This document shows positions 1 to 6,812 of a stretch of 17,477 nt of DNA, piece by piece (the stretch's first letter is position 1; each line of letters opens with the position of its first letter). The notes under the pieces are model-generated. The model was given only the letters and a program-made list of their open reading frames with translations, made no database searches and was not told the origin of the DNA. Position numbers and translations under genes: made by a program. The stretch lies in the NCBI GenBank assembly GCA_002505325.1, contig DAUV01000059.1:1-17477 (forward strand). The letters run 5' to 3'. This DNA comes from Euryarchaeota archaeon UBA623 (GTDB lineage Archaea > Thermoplasmatota > Poseidoniia > Poseidoniales > Thalassarchaeaceae).

Positions 1-1067
1 TTGTCCAACCCCCATCGCATCCATTGAGACATTGAACCATCGAACTTGATCATTACTTCTCGATCTACTACGTATCCGTTCCATTTCGCATCGATTTCCA
101 AATCTAAGGACGATCCACCCGTCCTCAATGGCTCGTTAGCTGGATACCACCCCGTCCCTCCTGTATCTTCGCCAATGATGATGTCATGAGTACGAGTGGT
201 ATCAATCTGAAGTCCACTCTGCGGCTTCAATTGAAAATCCACTCTGATGTTGCCGCCCTCGGAGCTATCCGGAATCTCCCAGACGAAGGTGACTTCGACA
301 CCCCCATCGACTCCGGTGGCAATCGGCATCTGACTGACTTCGGCGCTCTGCACCGAGATGCCTCCAGTGGAGCCAGTCCACATCCGGTCATCGAAGCCCG
401 ATTTGAGGACTATCGGGAAGTAGACCAGTCTACCGAGAACGCTGGCGTCCTTCATCTCGATGTCGACTAAGGGGAAGCGCACCGAGATATGGGCGTCATT
501 GGCCTCGGACCCCCAAAGGAATCGTATTCCAGCATCATCCCCTGGTTGGGCGAAGAGGAGACTGCGCACAGTAAGGGTCAGTTCCAGCAGGTCGCCGTCG
601 TTGACATTCCCGGAGCCGACTTCGACGCTAATCTGTAGCATCCCCGAACCGGTCAGATAAGGGTCAATGCCTCCATCTCCATCGTAGAACGAACCCCCAA
701 TCCTGATCTCCAAAGTTGAGTTGATGGTGACTCCTACTGCACCCTCTACCTCGTAAGGGATGCTGAATTCCCATGTCGAGTTCTGGTAGTCTCCCTCAGT
801 CCCCCATACCACTCCCCATGTCCCGATGTTAGTCTCGCTGAAGGATGGGGTGGCGAGGGTGGATTGGGAATCCGACTCGTCGTTTTCGAGATCATCATTG
901 AAAGGAGTTAGTGTACCATCACCAGCCTCTCCCATCAGGTAGAGGTTGAAATCCGTCGAGGTACAGCAGGTCACTTCTTCCTGTCCTGAGGCTGCATAGG
1001 GAGACATGCTCATGACAAGAAGCAGTGTGACCAGAGCCAAAGCGCTGGGGACTCGCTTAGGGGGCAT
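1..1067 (-). CDS. Secreted beta-rich protein of unknown function, C-terminus cut by window edge
   Basis: The reverse strand is open from an ATG at 1067 to the window edge, giving about 355 residues with no stop, so the gene continues outside. The N-terminus (MPPKRVPSALALVTLLLV...) is a typical signal peptide, with likely cleavage after the AAS around residues 25-27. The mature start carries a Cys-Cys pair (VTCCTST). The rest is rich in Gly, Asp, Thr and aromatic residues in alternating hydrophobic patterns (for example VGVTINSTLEIRIGG, LLELTLTVRSLLF), which suggests beta-sandwich domains. I see no catalytic motif and no family I can name. It lies 96 bp downstream of gltX on the same strand. 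No clear TATA box is visible before it; a weak AGGGT sits 5 nt ahead of the ATG. By comparison with the other surface proteins here it could end in a membrane anchor, but that part is not in the window. Confidence 0.8.
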   Translation of the reverse strand, partial: MPPKRVPSALALVTLLLVMSMSPYAASGQEEVTCCTSTDFNLYLMGEAGDGTLTPFNDDLENDESDSQSTLATPSFSETNIGTWGVVWGTEGDYQNSTWEFSIPYEVEGAVGVTINSTLEIRIGGSFYDGDGGIDPYLTGSGMLQISVEVGSGNVNDGDLLELTLTVRSLLFAQPGDDAGIRFLWGSEANDAHISVRFPLVDIEMKDASVLGRLVYFPIVLKSGFDDRMWTGSTGGISVQSAEVSQMPIATGVDGGVEVTFVWEIPDSSEGGNIRVDFQLKPQSGLQIDTTRTHDIIIGEDTGGTGWYPANEPLRTGGSSLDLEIDAKWNGYVVDREVMIKFDGSMSQWMRWGLD

Positions 1068-1139
1068 TAGACCCTGTGGCTGGCTAGCATCCCTTGAATG
1101 CGCCGCCTCTCGAAAACCTCGTGTGCGTGGTTGCGCGGG

Positions 1140-1156
1140 CGGCGCCATAGGCGCCG
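1140..1156. repeat. Perfect GC-only inverted repeat between gltX and the secreted-protein gene
   Basis: CGGCGCC, ATA, GGCGCCG forms a perfect 7-bp stem with a 3-nt loop, starting 7 nt past the gltX stop codon. It is the most stable small hairpin in any gap here. No T-run follows it on the minus strand, so it does not look like a standard archaeal terminator. It could mark the 3' end of the gltX message by processing or act as a barrier before the next gene; both are guesses. Confidence 0.5.
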
Positions 1157-1163
1157 AAACCGA

Positions 1164-2873
1164 TTATCCATGCAACCAGACAAGTTTCGCTAGACCGTCT
1201 TTCGATAACTCTTCCAATCTTGCGAAACCCACTCTCTCGAGCTGATAGGTTTCGCCAACAACCAACTCAAAGTCCTCTAGCACTCCGGTCTGCGTGACTA
1301 GACCTTCTCCTGCAGGGGTCACCAACTCAGCTTTGCGAGCGATTCCAGTGGGTATCCAGTGGATGATAGGCCTCTCATCTGACCTGTCGAATGATTCAAT
1401 TGTCGCGACATCTCCTGAGGTCTCGATGTCAGCGAACTCCTTCAGCCGGACCTTTCTTTGACCCGCATCGGAGGCCTGTATCAATATCGAGCCTGTTAAC
1501 TCCCATTCTCGAGACCCTGGAATCGTCCCGTTAGGATGTCTAGGAACATTCACCCTCTGCTCATTTGCTCCTCGTAATTCAAGAGTGATGGGAGAAGCCA
1601 CGAAGCTACGCCGCTCGACCGACGAGTCGATTAGGCTGGAGTTGAATGCCTCTATTGTCTGCATGGAGATTGAGATATCCTTCTGTGACAGCCCGAGGTC
1701 TATCCAGAAGTCACGCAGCGCTTGAGCACTGAAACCCCGTCGGCGAAGCGCTTTGAGAGTGGGGAGTCGGAGGTCACCCCACCCCTCATGGCTACCTGAT
1801 TCTATTGTCGTGCGCATTCCTGAGGTAGAGAAACTGCCGAATTCGTGGACCTTTACTCTGCCCCAGTAGAGTGGCTCCGGATATTCCCATCTGAAGTGCT
1901 CGTACAGCAGTGTCTGCTTGCGGGTACTGTCCATCAAATCCTTTCCACGGACTATGTGAGTGACGCCCTGCTCATGATCTTCTATGGCACTTTGGAAGTC
2001 AAGCAATGGCCACACTTTGTAACGATCTCCTGCCAAGGGGTGAGGTGTATGCTGGATCCTCAGTGCTGGCCAATCTCGAAGAGCCGGATTGGGCAGAGTC
2101 ATGTCGGTCTTGACTCTGACTACTCCCTCGCCATCCTGCATCTTACCGTCGTTCATTGACTTCCAGTCAGATAGGCTCTCTGTCACACTTCTACCTCTGC
2201 ACGGGCAATTCTGCTTGTCCTCTCTAAATCCCCTGAACTCGTCAGCGCTACACCGGCAGACATAGCCGAATCCTTCGGTAATCATTTGCTCTGCGTGCTC
2301 TAGGTAGATTGGCATCCTCTCACTGGCTCTGACAATCACGTCGGCAGGCCTTCCAGCCAGCCATTCATACTCATCCTCTATCCATCCGTATGCATCAGGC
2401 AGAGGGGGTTTCACTCTGGTATCCGTATCATCGAAGCGCAGAACCACTTTCCCGTCATACATTTTCGCATATTCTGAGTTTATCACAACTCCTCTCGAAT
2501 GCCCCAATGTCAGGGGGCCGTTAGGGTTCGGGGCGAATCTCAAAACCACTTGAGAGGTGTCGCCAGGCAGTTCTCGCAGCCCATCTGCCTTACGGTGCTT
2601 CTCACGTTCTAGGGCCTCGGGCGCCGTCCTCGCCAATTCTTTTCTGATGTATTCGATTCCATTACTCTCTGCTAGCGAGTTGGCAGCGGACACCTCGGTC
2701 TCGACTAACTCTCGGAGTTGCTTAGCCATGCCACGAAGGTCTTCACGTTCAGATAGCAATCTACCGAGCACGCTTCCTGCCTGCCCCTGTCCGGTGTACT
2801 CAACGGCGTTCTGTAGCGCATACTTACGGACAGCAGCGACGATATCGGGACCCCAATCGTCTGAATCAGCCAT
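1164..2873 (-). CDS. gltX: Glutamyl-tRNA synthetase, archaeal type (class I)
   Basis: The product charges tRNA-Glu with glutamate; archaeal GluRS is often non-discriminating and also loads tRNA-Gln for the amidotransferase route, though which applies here cannot be told. From the chosen ATG it has 569 residues, normal for the archaeal family. The HIGH-type motif is PLTLGHSRG (LGHS about 123-126), preceded by RFAPNPNG and followed by RFDDTDT (146-152). A zinc-knuckle-like C-x-C...C-P-C lies at 206-225. The KMSKS-equivalent loop is FSTSGMR (348-354), followed by the archaeal signature GWGDLRLPTLKALRRRG. The C-terminal 200 residues are the beta-barrel anticodon-binding part. An upstream in-frame GTG at 2927 would add 18 unusual residues and overlap rnhB; the ATG at 2873 starts at a normal archaeal N-terminus (MADSDDWGPDIV), so I prefer it. 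Likely co-transcribed after rnhB. Confidence 0.95.
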   Translation of the reverse strand: MADSDDWGPDIVAAVRKYALQNAVEYTGQGQAGSVLGRLLSEREDLRGMAKQLRELVETEVSAANSLAESNGIEYIRKELARTAPEALEREKHRKADGLRELPGDTSQVVLRFAPNPNGPLTLGHSRGVVINSEYAKMYDGKVVLRFDDTDTRVKPPLPDAYGWIEDEYEWLAGRPADVIVRASERMPIYLEHAEQMITEGFGYVCRCSADEFRGFREDKQNCPCRGRSVTESLSDWKSMNDGKMQDGEGVVRVKTDMTLPNPALRDWPALRIQHTPHPLAGDRYKVWPLLDFQSAIEDHEQGVTHIVRGKDLMDSTRKQTLLYEHFRWEYPEPLYWGRVKVHEFGSFSTSGMRTTIESGSHEGWGDLRLPTLKALRRRGFSAQALRDFWIDLGLSQKDISISMQTIEAFNSSLIDSSVERRSFVASPITLELRGANEQRVNVPRHPNGTIPGSREWELTGSILIQASDAGQRKVRLKEFADIETSGDVATIESFDRSDERPIIHWIPTGIARKAELVTPAGEGLVTQTGVLEDFELVVGETYQLERVGFARLEELSKDGLAKLVWLHG

Positions 2874-2890
2874 GATACCGGTCGATACCG
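2874..2890. repeat. 7-bp direct repeat abutting the gltX start codon
   Basis: GATACCG occurs twice on the plus strand (2874-2880 and 2884-2890) with 3 nt between. On the coding strand this is CGGTATC-GAC-CGGTATC running directly into ATG. The copies sit where a ribosome or regulator would bind. Chance is possible for so short a repeat. Confidence 0.35.
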
Positions 2891-2906
2891 CCCAAAAGCA
2901 GCATTT

Positions 2907-2937
2907 CACGCTTCGCGTGCTCACCACTCGTCGAGTG
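2907..2937. repeat. Two tandem small hairpins spanning the rnhB stop codon
   Basis: On the minus strand, CACTC-GAC-GAGTG (2937-2925) and CACGC-GAA-GCGTG (2919-2907) are two perfect 5-bp inverted repeats with 3-nt loops, spaced 18 nt apart start to start. The first covers the last codons of rnhB, the stop codon lies between them, and the second is in the gap before gltX. A short T-run (CTTTT) follows about 10 nt later. They could be part of an attenuator or processing site between rnhB and gltX. No known element is recognised. Confidence 0.4.
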
Positions 2938-3655
2938 ATGATTGGAGGGTTGTAGGGCCGTCCACGGTTCTAAGGGGGACAGGCCCGCCATGAACTTCCA
3001 TCCAGGCATCAGATACGGTCGACCAACTCCACCGGAGGCACTCGTGCGGTAGTTCTCCTGAGACTAGTTGCTTAACGGCTCCCTTAGTTAGTGGGTCGGA
3101 AGGGTAGCCCGATCCGATTGTGATTCCTAACTGTGATTCGATAACCGATATCGCATCGTCCCGTCTCACCTTTGCTAGGATGCTCGCTGCTCCGGCCACC
3201 ACATTCTGTGAGTCCATCCCATGCCGTGAAAACACCTTCCACTTGGACCAATCACTGCCTAAGTGAGATACCAATCTGTTCGTAAAACGTTCCTCATTCA
3301 CATCGCAGGCGTCAGCCATCACTGTTCCGCCAGAGCCGCTTTCCGCTGCAGCCTCGATGGCTTCCGCGAACAACTCGATTTCGAGTCTGTTGAGATCAGA
3401 ATATTGGCTGTTTGAATCTATCCTCTCGGCTTCACAGATTACTATTCCAACACCCCATCCACTGGACTCAGCCTCTGATAGGATCTTCTCAGAGATATCG
3501 CGTCGCTTTGCTGGGGACAACTCCTTAGAATCTCTAGCACCAAATTCCTGCAACACTCTCTCGTCTTCATCCGGTATGCATAGCGCACATACCACTAGGG
3601 GTCCTATCACTGGCCCTCTGCCAGCTTCGTCGACGCCTATCTTCAGCCCACTCAC
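2921..3655 (-). CDS. rnhB: Ribonuclease HII
   Basis: This enzyme cuts the RNA strand of RNA-DNA hybrids and nicks at single ribonucleotides in DNA. The 244-residue product has the archaeal RNase HII core: KIGVDEAGRGPVIGPLVV at the N-terminus supplies the first Asp-Glu pair of the metal site, VMADACDVNEERF carries the next Asp, and NVVAGAASILAKVRRDDAI is the conserved AASIxAKVxRD helix. GSGYPSDP matches the family's GSGYPSDP loop, which precedes the final part. Length is normal for archaeal members. The ATG at 3655 overlaps the stop of the preceding SGNH-hydrolase gene in an ATGA, so translation is probably coupled. The end of the gene lies in a region of small inverted repeats before gltX. 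Confidence 0.95.
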   Translation of the reverse strand: MSGLKIGVDEAGRGPVIGPLVVCALCIPDEDERVLQEFGARDSKELSPAKRRDISEKILSEAESSGWGVGIVICEAERIDSNSQYSDLNRLEIELFAEAIEAAAESGSGGTVMADACDVNEERFTNRLVSHLGSDWSKWKVFSRHGMDSQNVVAGAASILAKVRRDDAISVIESQLGITIGSGYPSDPLTKGAVKQLVSGELPHECLRWSWSTVSDAWMEVHGGPVPLRTVDGPTTLQSSLDEW

Positions 3656-6513
3656 AGCTCCAAGTCGTAATCTGCCGGGCTATCATCATCTCTGCTTTTC
3701 TTGGGCACGACCTTGCGAGTCTCCTGCTCGGCCGGGTCAAGCATCACATTGTCAGGGTGCGACACCTCCCCTTGTGTCATCCTGTCTGCCATCTCAGTGG
3801 CTGACTTGATGTCATGTTCGGTTTGATACATATCTAGTACATCACTGGCCGTTTCCACAACTTCCTTACTAGGCCCTTCTCGTGGTTTCTCCGATAATCC
3901 ACCGGACTTTTCAATGAACTCAGCAGCGAAATCTCGTACCCCTATCTGAGGGCTTTCCACGAGTTCGGGCACCTGTTCACCCCTCTCTTCGAACCTAGCC
4001 ATCCACTCTTCCGCCTTCTCCTCAGCAAGAGGGGCAGGACCTATGAGCGCCAGTTCACGCTGCTTCCTAGTTTTGACAGCCACAACTACTCCTATGCTCC
4101 CCGCGATTACAACGATGGCTATCAGGAATAGTTCGTGCCAGACCTCCAGCCAGTTGATGATGTTCTGTAAGAACTCACTCCCGTCCGCATCTCCTCCGGG
4201 ATCAAATGCAGCTGGCACAATGACCGAGTCCTCTGCGGAGAATATGATAGACGGATCTCGAATCGATCGGACCTCGACAGTCAGGGTTGCTGTGGTCTCT
4301 ATGGGGGCTTCTGTTGGTACTGCCATCCATGCGCTGAATTCCACTGAATCGCCCGGTTCGACATTCATAATCTCAAAAGAACGGGGATTACTACTTTCAG
4401 TTCCGGTGGAAGCACCCAAAGGGGGCACTAGACCGAATTCCATGACCATGTTGACATCGAGATTGACTACTAGGCCGTCCGGCTCATTACCCGCGTTGGT
4501 AAGGGTCCACAGTGAAGTCAGGGCATTGGTCTCTGACAGGTTCGATGAGACCCTCTCAAGCAGCCAATCATAGTACTCTCCGACAGTTATTGTCAATTGT
4601 AGTTCATAGGGGGACCAATCTTCCAGCCACAACTGGACCAAGAACTCTGCAGTCAGGTCTGCTACTGTTCCTTGTGAAACCGTGCAGGAAATCTGAATGC
4701 TGTTCATCGACTGACCCGGACCTAGGGTGACACTACTCTGGTCGAATTCCACAGTTAGCCATTCTGGGGTATTTACTACTATCAATTCGAAGGTAGAGGA
4801 AACATCTCCCGTATTTTCTATTCGGAGGGATCCATGACAAGTCTCTCCTGGGCTAGTGTCTCCGGTGCAACCGTCCTCCTGTAGCGTCAGCACCCCCCCA
4901 GTCCGAGGGACTATGCTAACTCTCTGATTAACCATAGAGACCTGATTCGGAGATGCACTGCTCCATACCATGACATCGAAGAACAAAGCACCCGGGTACC
5001 TATCGGGAGCCTGAACCTGAAGGTGTATCTGGCCAGATTCATTGGGGGCCATGGAGTCTAGTTGAACTCTGCTGAGAACGATAGCAGCCCAGCCATCACT
5101 GGAGAGCGACATCGCTGACTCACCGATTAACAGGCCGCCTGAATCCACTTCTGCGATTTCCACTACGAGGTCACGCACCGAGTTGCCTAGGTTTCTTGCA
5201 GTCACGAACAAATCGATTACATCACCAGGAGATAGGGAAGCGTTTCCACCGCCCTCATCTATAGTGGCAGCGTGGAAGAAGCCGTACTCCAGCGAGAAAT
5301 TGTACCAGTCCTTCGAACCGTCCGATTCACTGGTGAGCTGCATACTGAACGGGTGCAACGAGCCAGCTAATGGGTATCCGTCAGAAACCTGTGGGGCGGT
5401 GATTGAGAACTGCACCCACTGAGGGATGTCGGAGGGGGCGTCGTAAGTATGCCCGACCTCGGGGGGTTCGAAGTTCAGCCACTCGATTGACCAGCCCCCC
5501 GGGCCGCCGATACTCACAATCGCATCATCGTCAACTCCTGCGTGGTTGGTGAAGTTGAAATTCAGTCCAATTGTAGCCCCCGGGTCGATGTCGAAGATTG
5601 ATCCAGAATCCGGACCGAATTCGATACCAAGTGGTTGAATTTCGAATGGGTAGAGGTAGTTTGTGATATTGAAAACAGTCGCAGCAGCGGCTTCTTGCAA
5701 CTCTAGCGCTCTCGCAGGAGAGATTTGTCCAGGATAGGTGTGCCCAACAGGAGATTCACCGGTGATTACAGCTGTGAAGACGCAAGCTGAGAGATATGTA
5801 CCGTCTATCGAAGGATGTGAACCATCGCTAGAATACAGAGTTGAGAATGCAGTCGAGCCAACGCTTGGATCAACTCCAGTATCTGCCACTGCGTCGTACA
5901 GGTGCTTGTAGGCTAAGCCCACCGGTGCGATGAAGACTGGCTCAGTTTGCGTTGTTATGTTTTCGAGATACATCTCATACCCCTGCTGCAAATGCAGTTG
6001 CATCGAGAGGTAATCCGGGTTCCTCCATTGATTGTTCAAATCTCCATCCTTGTATCCCCATGTCATGAATAGAATAGTGCTCCCTCCTGAGTCCAAGACA
6101 CGCTGATTGAGATAAATCGCAGCGTCTCTGCTGTCCTGCCAGTTTTGAGAGTTGGTTGGAAAAGATGGGACCTGACTCTGGTCTTGGAGAATCACGAAAT
6201 CGTTCGGTTGATTGAGTGCAATGTTCCATTGATTGCCACTTTCTCTAGCTCTATCTTCGTGTTCGTAGAGTTTCAACCCCCCACTAGTCAGCGCTGAGAC
6301 TTCAGCATCCCCTTCTACCTCGGATAGGATATTATCGAGTTTTGAAGCGAGATTGTTCTGATTAGTATACGAATTGCCGAGCATCAGTACGTCAAGGCCA
6401 CTCGTTTTAGGATATGATTCAGCATCCTCCCTAGGCGAATCTAAGGTGCTTGGTGGATGGCTGGATGTAATCAGTAAGAAAATGAGAATCAAGGCGAACT
6501 GACGCTCGTTCAC
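3652..6513 (-). CDS. Membrane-anchored SGNH/GDSL-type hydrolase with Ig-like stalk
   Basis: A 953-residue surface protein. Residues 1-17 are a hydrophobic signal sequence. Residues about 40-270 look like an SGNH hydrolase: block I VLMLGNSYTNQNN with the presumed nucleophile Ser48, a central block VILQDQSQ (107-114), and block V SSDGSHPSIDGTYL with Asp230 and His233, the D-x-x-H pair of the family. The GNSYT and VILQDQS forms resemble the branch annotated as DUF4886-like; substrates there are probably acyl or acetyl esters on sugars, which is inference. Residues about 290-770 are beta-rich repeats of CARDB/NEW3-like type (NLGNSVRDLVVEIAEV, ENTGDVSSTFELIVVNTPEW). One membrane helix lies at about 793-813 (LFLIAIVVIAGSIGVVVAV), followed by a basic stop-transfer and a charged cytosolic tail of about 140 residues. 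Start is GTG at 6513, placed so that a TATA-like box sits 27 nt upstream. It heads the minus-strand run with rnhB. Confidence 0.8.
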   Translation of the reverse strand: MNERQFALILIFLLITSSHPPSTLDSPREDAESYPKTSGLDVLMLGNSYTNQNNLASKLDNILSEVEGDAEVSALTSGGLKLYEHEDRARESGNQWNIALNQPNDFVILQDQSQVPSFPTNSQNWQDSRDAAIYLNQRVLDSGGSTILFMTWGYKDGDLNNQWRNPDYLSMQLHLQQGYEMYLENITTQTEPVFIAPVGLAYKHLYDAVADTGVDPSVGSTAFSTLYSSDGSHPSIDGTYLSACVFTAVITGESPVGHTYPGQISPARALELQEAAAATVFNITNYLYPFEIQPLGIEFGPDSGSIFDIDPGATIGLNFNFTNHAGVDDDAIVSIGGPGGWSIEWLNFEPPEVGHTYDAPSDIPQWVQFSITAPQVSDGYPLAGSLHPFSMQLTSESDGSKDWYNFSLEYGFFHAATIDEGGGNASLSPGDVIDLFVTARNLGNSVRDLVVEIAEVDSGGLLIGESAMSLSSDGWAAIVLSRVQLDSMAPNESGQIHLQVQAPDRYPGALFFDVMVWSSASPNQVSMVNQRVSIVPRTGGVLTLQEDGCTGDTSPGETCHGSLRIENTGDVSSTFELIVVNTPEWLTVEFDQSSVTLGPGQSMNSIQISCTVSQGTVADLTAEFLVQLWLEDWSPYELQLTITVGEYYDWLLERVSSNLSETNALTSLWTLTNAGNEPDGLVVNLDVNMVMEFGLVPPLGASTGTESSNPRSFEIMNVEPGDSVEFSAWMAVPTEAPIETTATLTVEVRSIRDPSIIFSAEDSVIVPAAFDPGGDADGSEFLQNIINWLEVWHELFLIAIVVIAGSIGVVVAVKTRKQRELALIGPAPLAEEKAEEWMARFEERGEQVPELVESPQIGVRDFAAEFIEKSGGLSEKPREGPSKEVVETASDVLDMYQTEHDIKSATEMADRMTQGEVSHPDNVMLDPAEQETRKVVPKKSRDDDSPADYDLEL

Positions 6514-6536
6514 GGCCGACTGTCGTCGTTCTCACT

Positions 6537-6544
6537 CTTTTATC
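6537..6544 (-). promoter_or_regulatory. TATA-like box for the SGNH-hydrolase gene (leaderless layout)
   Basis: The minus strand reads GGGATAAAAGAGTGAG here; GATAAAAG is a good archaeal TATA box in an otherwise mixed sequence, and the purine-rich GGG before it could serve as BRE. Its centre is about 27 nt upstream of the GTG start at 6513, so transcription would begin at or very near the start codon. This supports both the GTG start and a leaderless message. It is the clearest promoter in the window. Confidence 0.55.
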
Positions 6545-6601
6545 CCTGCTCCCCTTTGTTATCGAGCTCAGCGAAGTATTGATGGCCTAGGGTGTTGTTG
6601 C

Positions 6602-6805
6602 ATGAATACGATGAAGATATGGCCATTCGGGAAAAAACCGGCCGAACCGCGTCAGGTTAAACAGCCCAAAAAGCGTAAGATCGTTGAGTACGAAAGGAAG
6701 CCGAATGAGCCCTCTGAGGAGAAGGTGACTGACCGAAGCCATCTTGAAGACGTATCTTTCAAGGATGCAATGGCGCTTCTCGGGAACGACTCCAAGAAGC
6801 AATGA
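6602..6805 (+). CDS. Small highly charged protein of unknown function
   Basis: A 67-residue ORF starting MNTMKIWPFGKKPAEPRQ, with Lys/Arg/Glu making up a large share, several prolines, and a short C-terminal amphipathic stretch (HLEDVSFKDAMALLG). No signal peptide, membrane helix or metal motif is visible; most of it is probably disordered. The IWPFGKK start resembles the basic aromatic N-termini of many small archaeal proteins, but I cannot name a family. It is the only plausible gene in the space between two minus-strand genes and runs convergent to pheT, with 7 nt between the two stops. Start may be the ATG at 6602 or the one at 6611. Only a weak TATA-like AGTATTGA (about 6575-6582) lies upstream. 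An opposing 71-residue minus ORF over the same bases has a less protein-like composition. Confidence 0.55.
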   Translation: MNTMKIWPFGKKPAEPRQVKQPKKRKIVEYERKPNEPSEEKVTDRSHLEDVSFKDAMALLGNDSKKQ

Positions 6806-6812
6806 ACTCCTT

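Noticed and set aside
186..660. Two short plus-strand ORFs (186-470 and 460-660)
   Set aside because: They lie antisense to the long open minus-strand frame with a signal peptide and have no features of their own.
1067..1090. Seven-codon minus-strand leader ORF (MLASHRV) whose stop overlaps the start of the secreted-protein gene as TAATG
   Set aside because: An ORF this short is expected by chance and has no ribosome site; nothing else supports a leader peptide.
2874..2927. GTG start of gltX at 2927
   Set aside because: It would add 18 residues rich in Cys, Trp and Ser with no family match, overlapping rnhB and a hairpin; the ATG at 2873 gives a normal archaeal N-terminus.
6587..6802. 71-residue minus-strand ORF opposite the small charged gene
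   Set aside because: It is the antisense of a more protein-like plus-strand ORF, has no promoter or ribosome site, and would overlap the divergent promoter region less sensibly.
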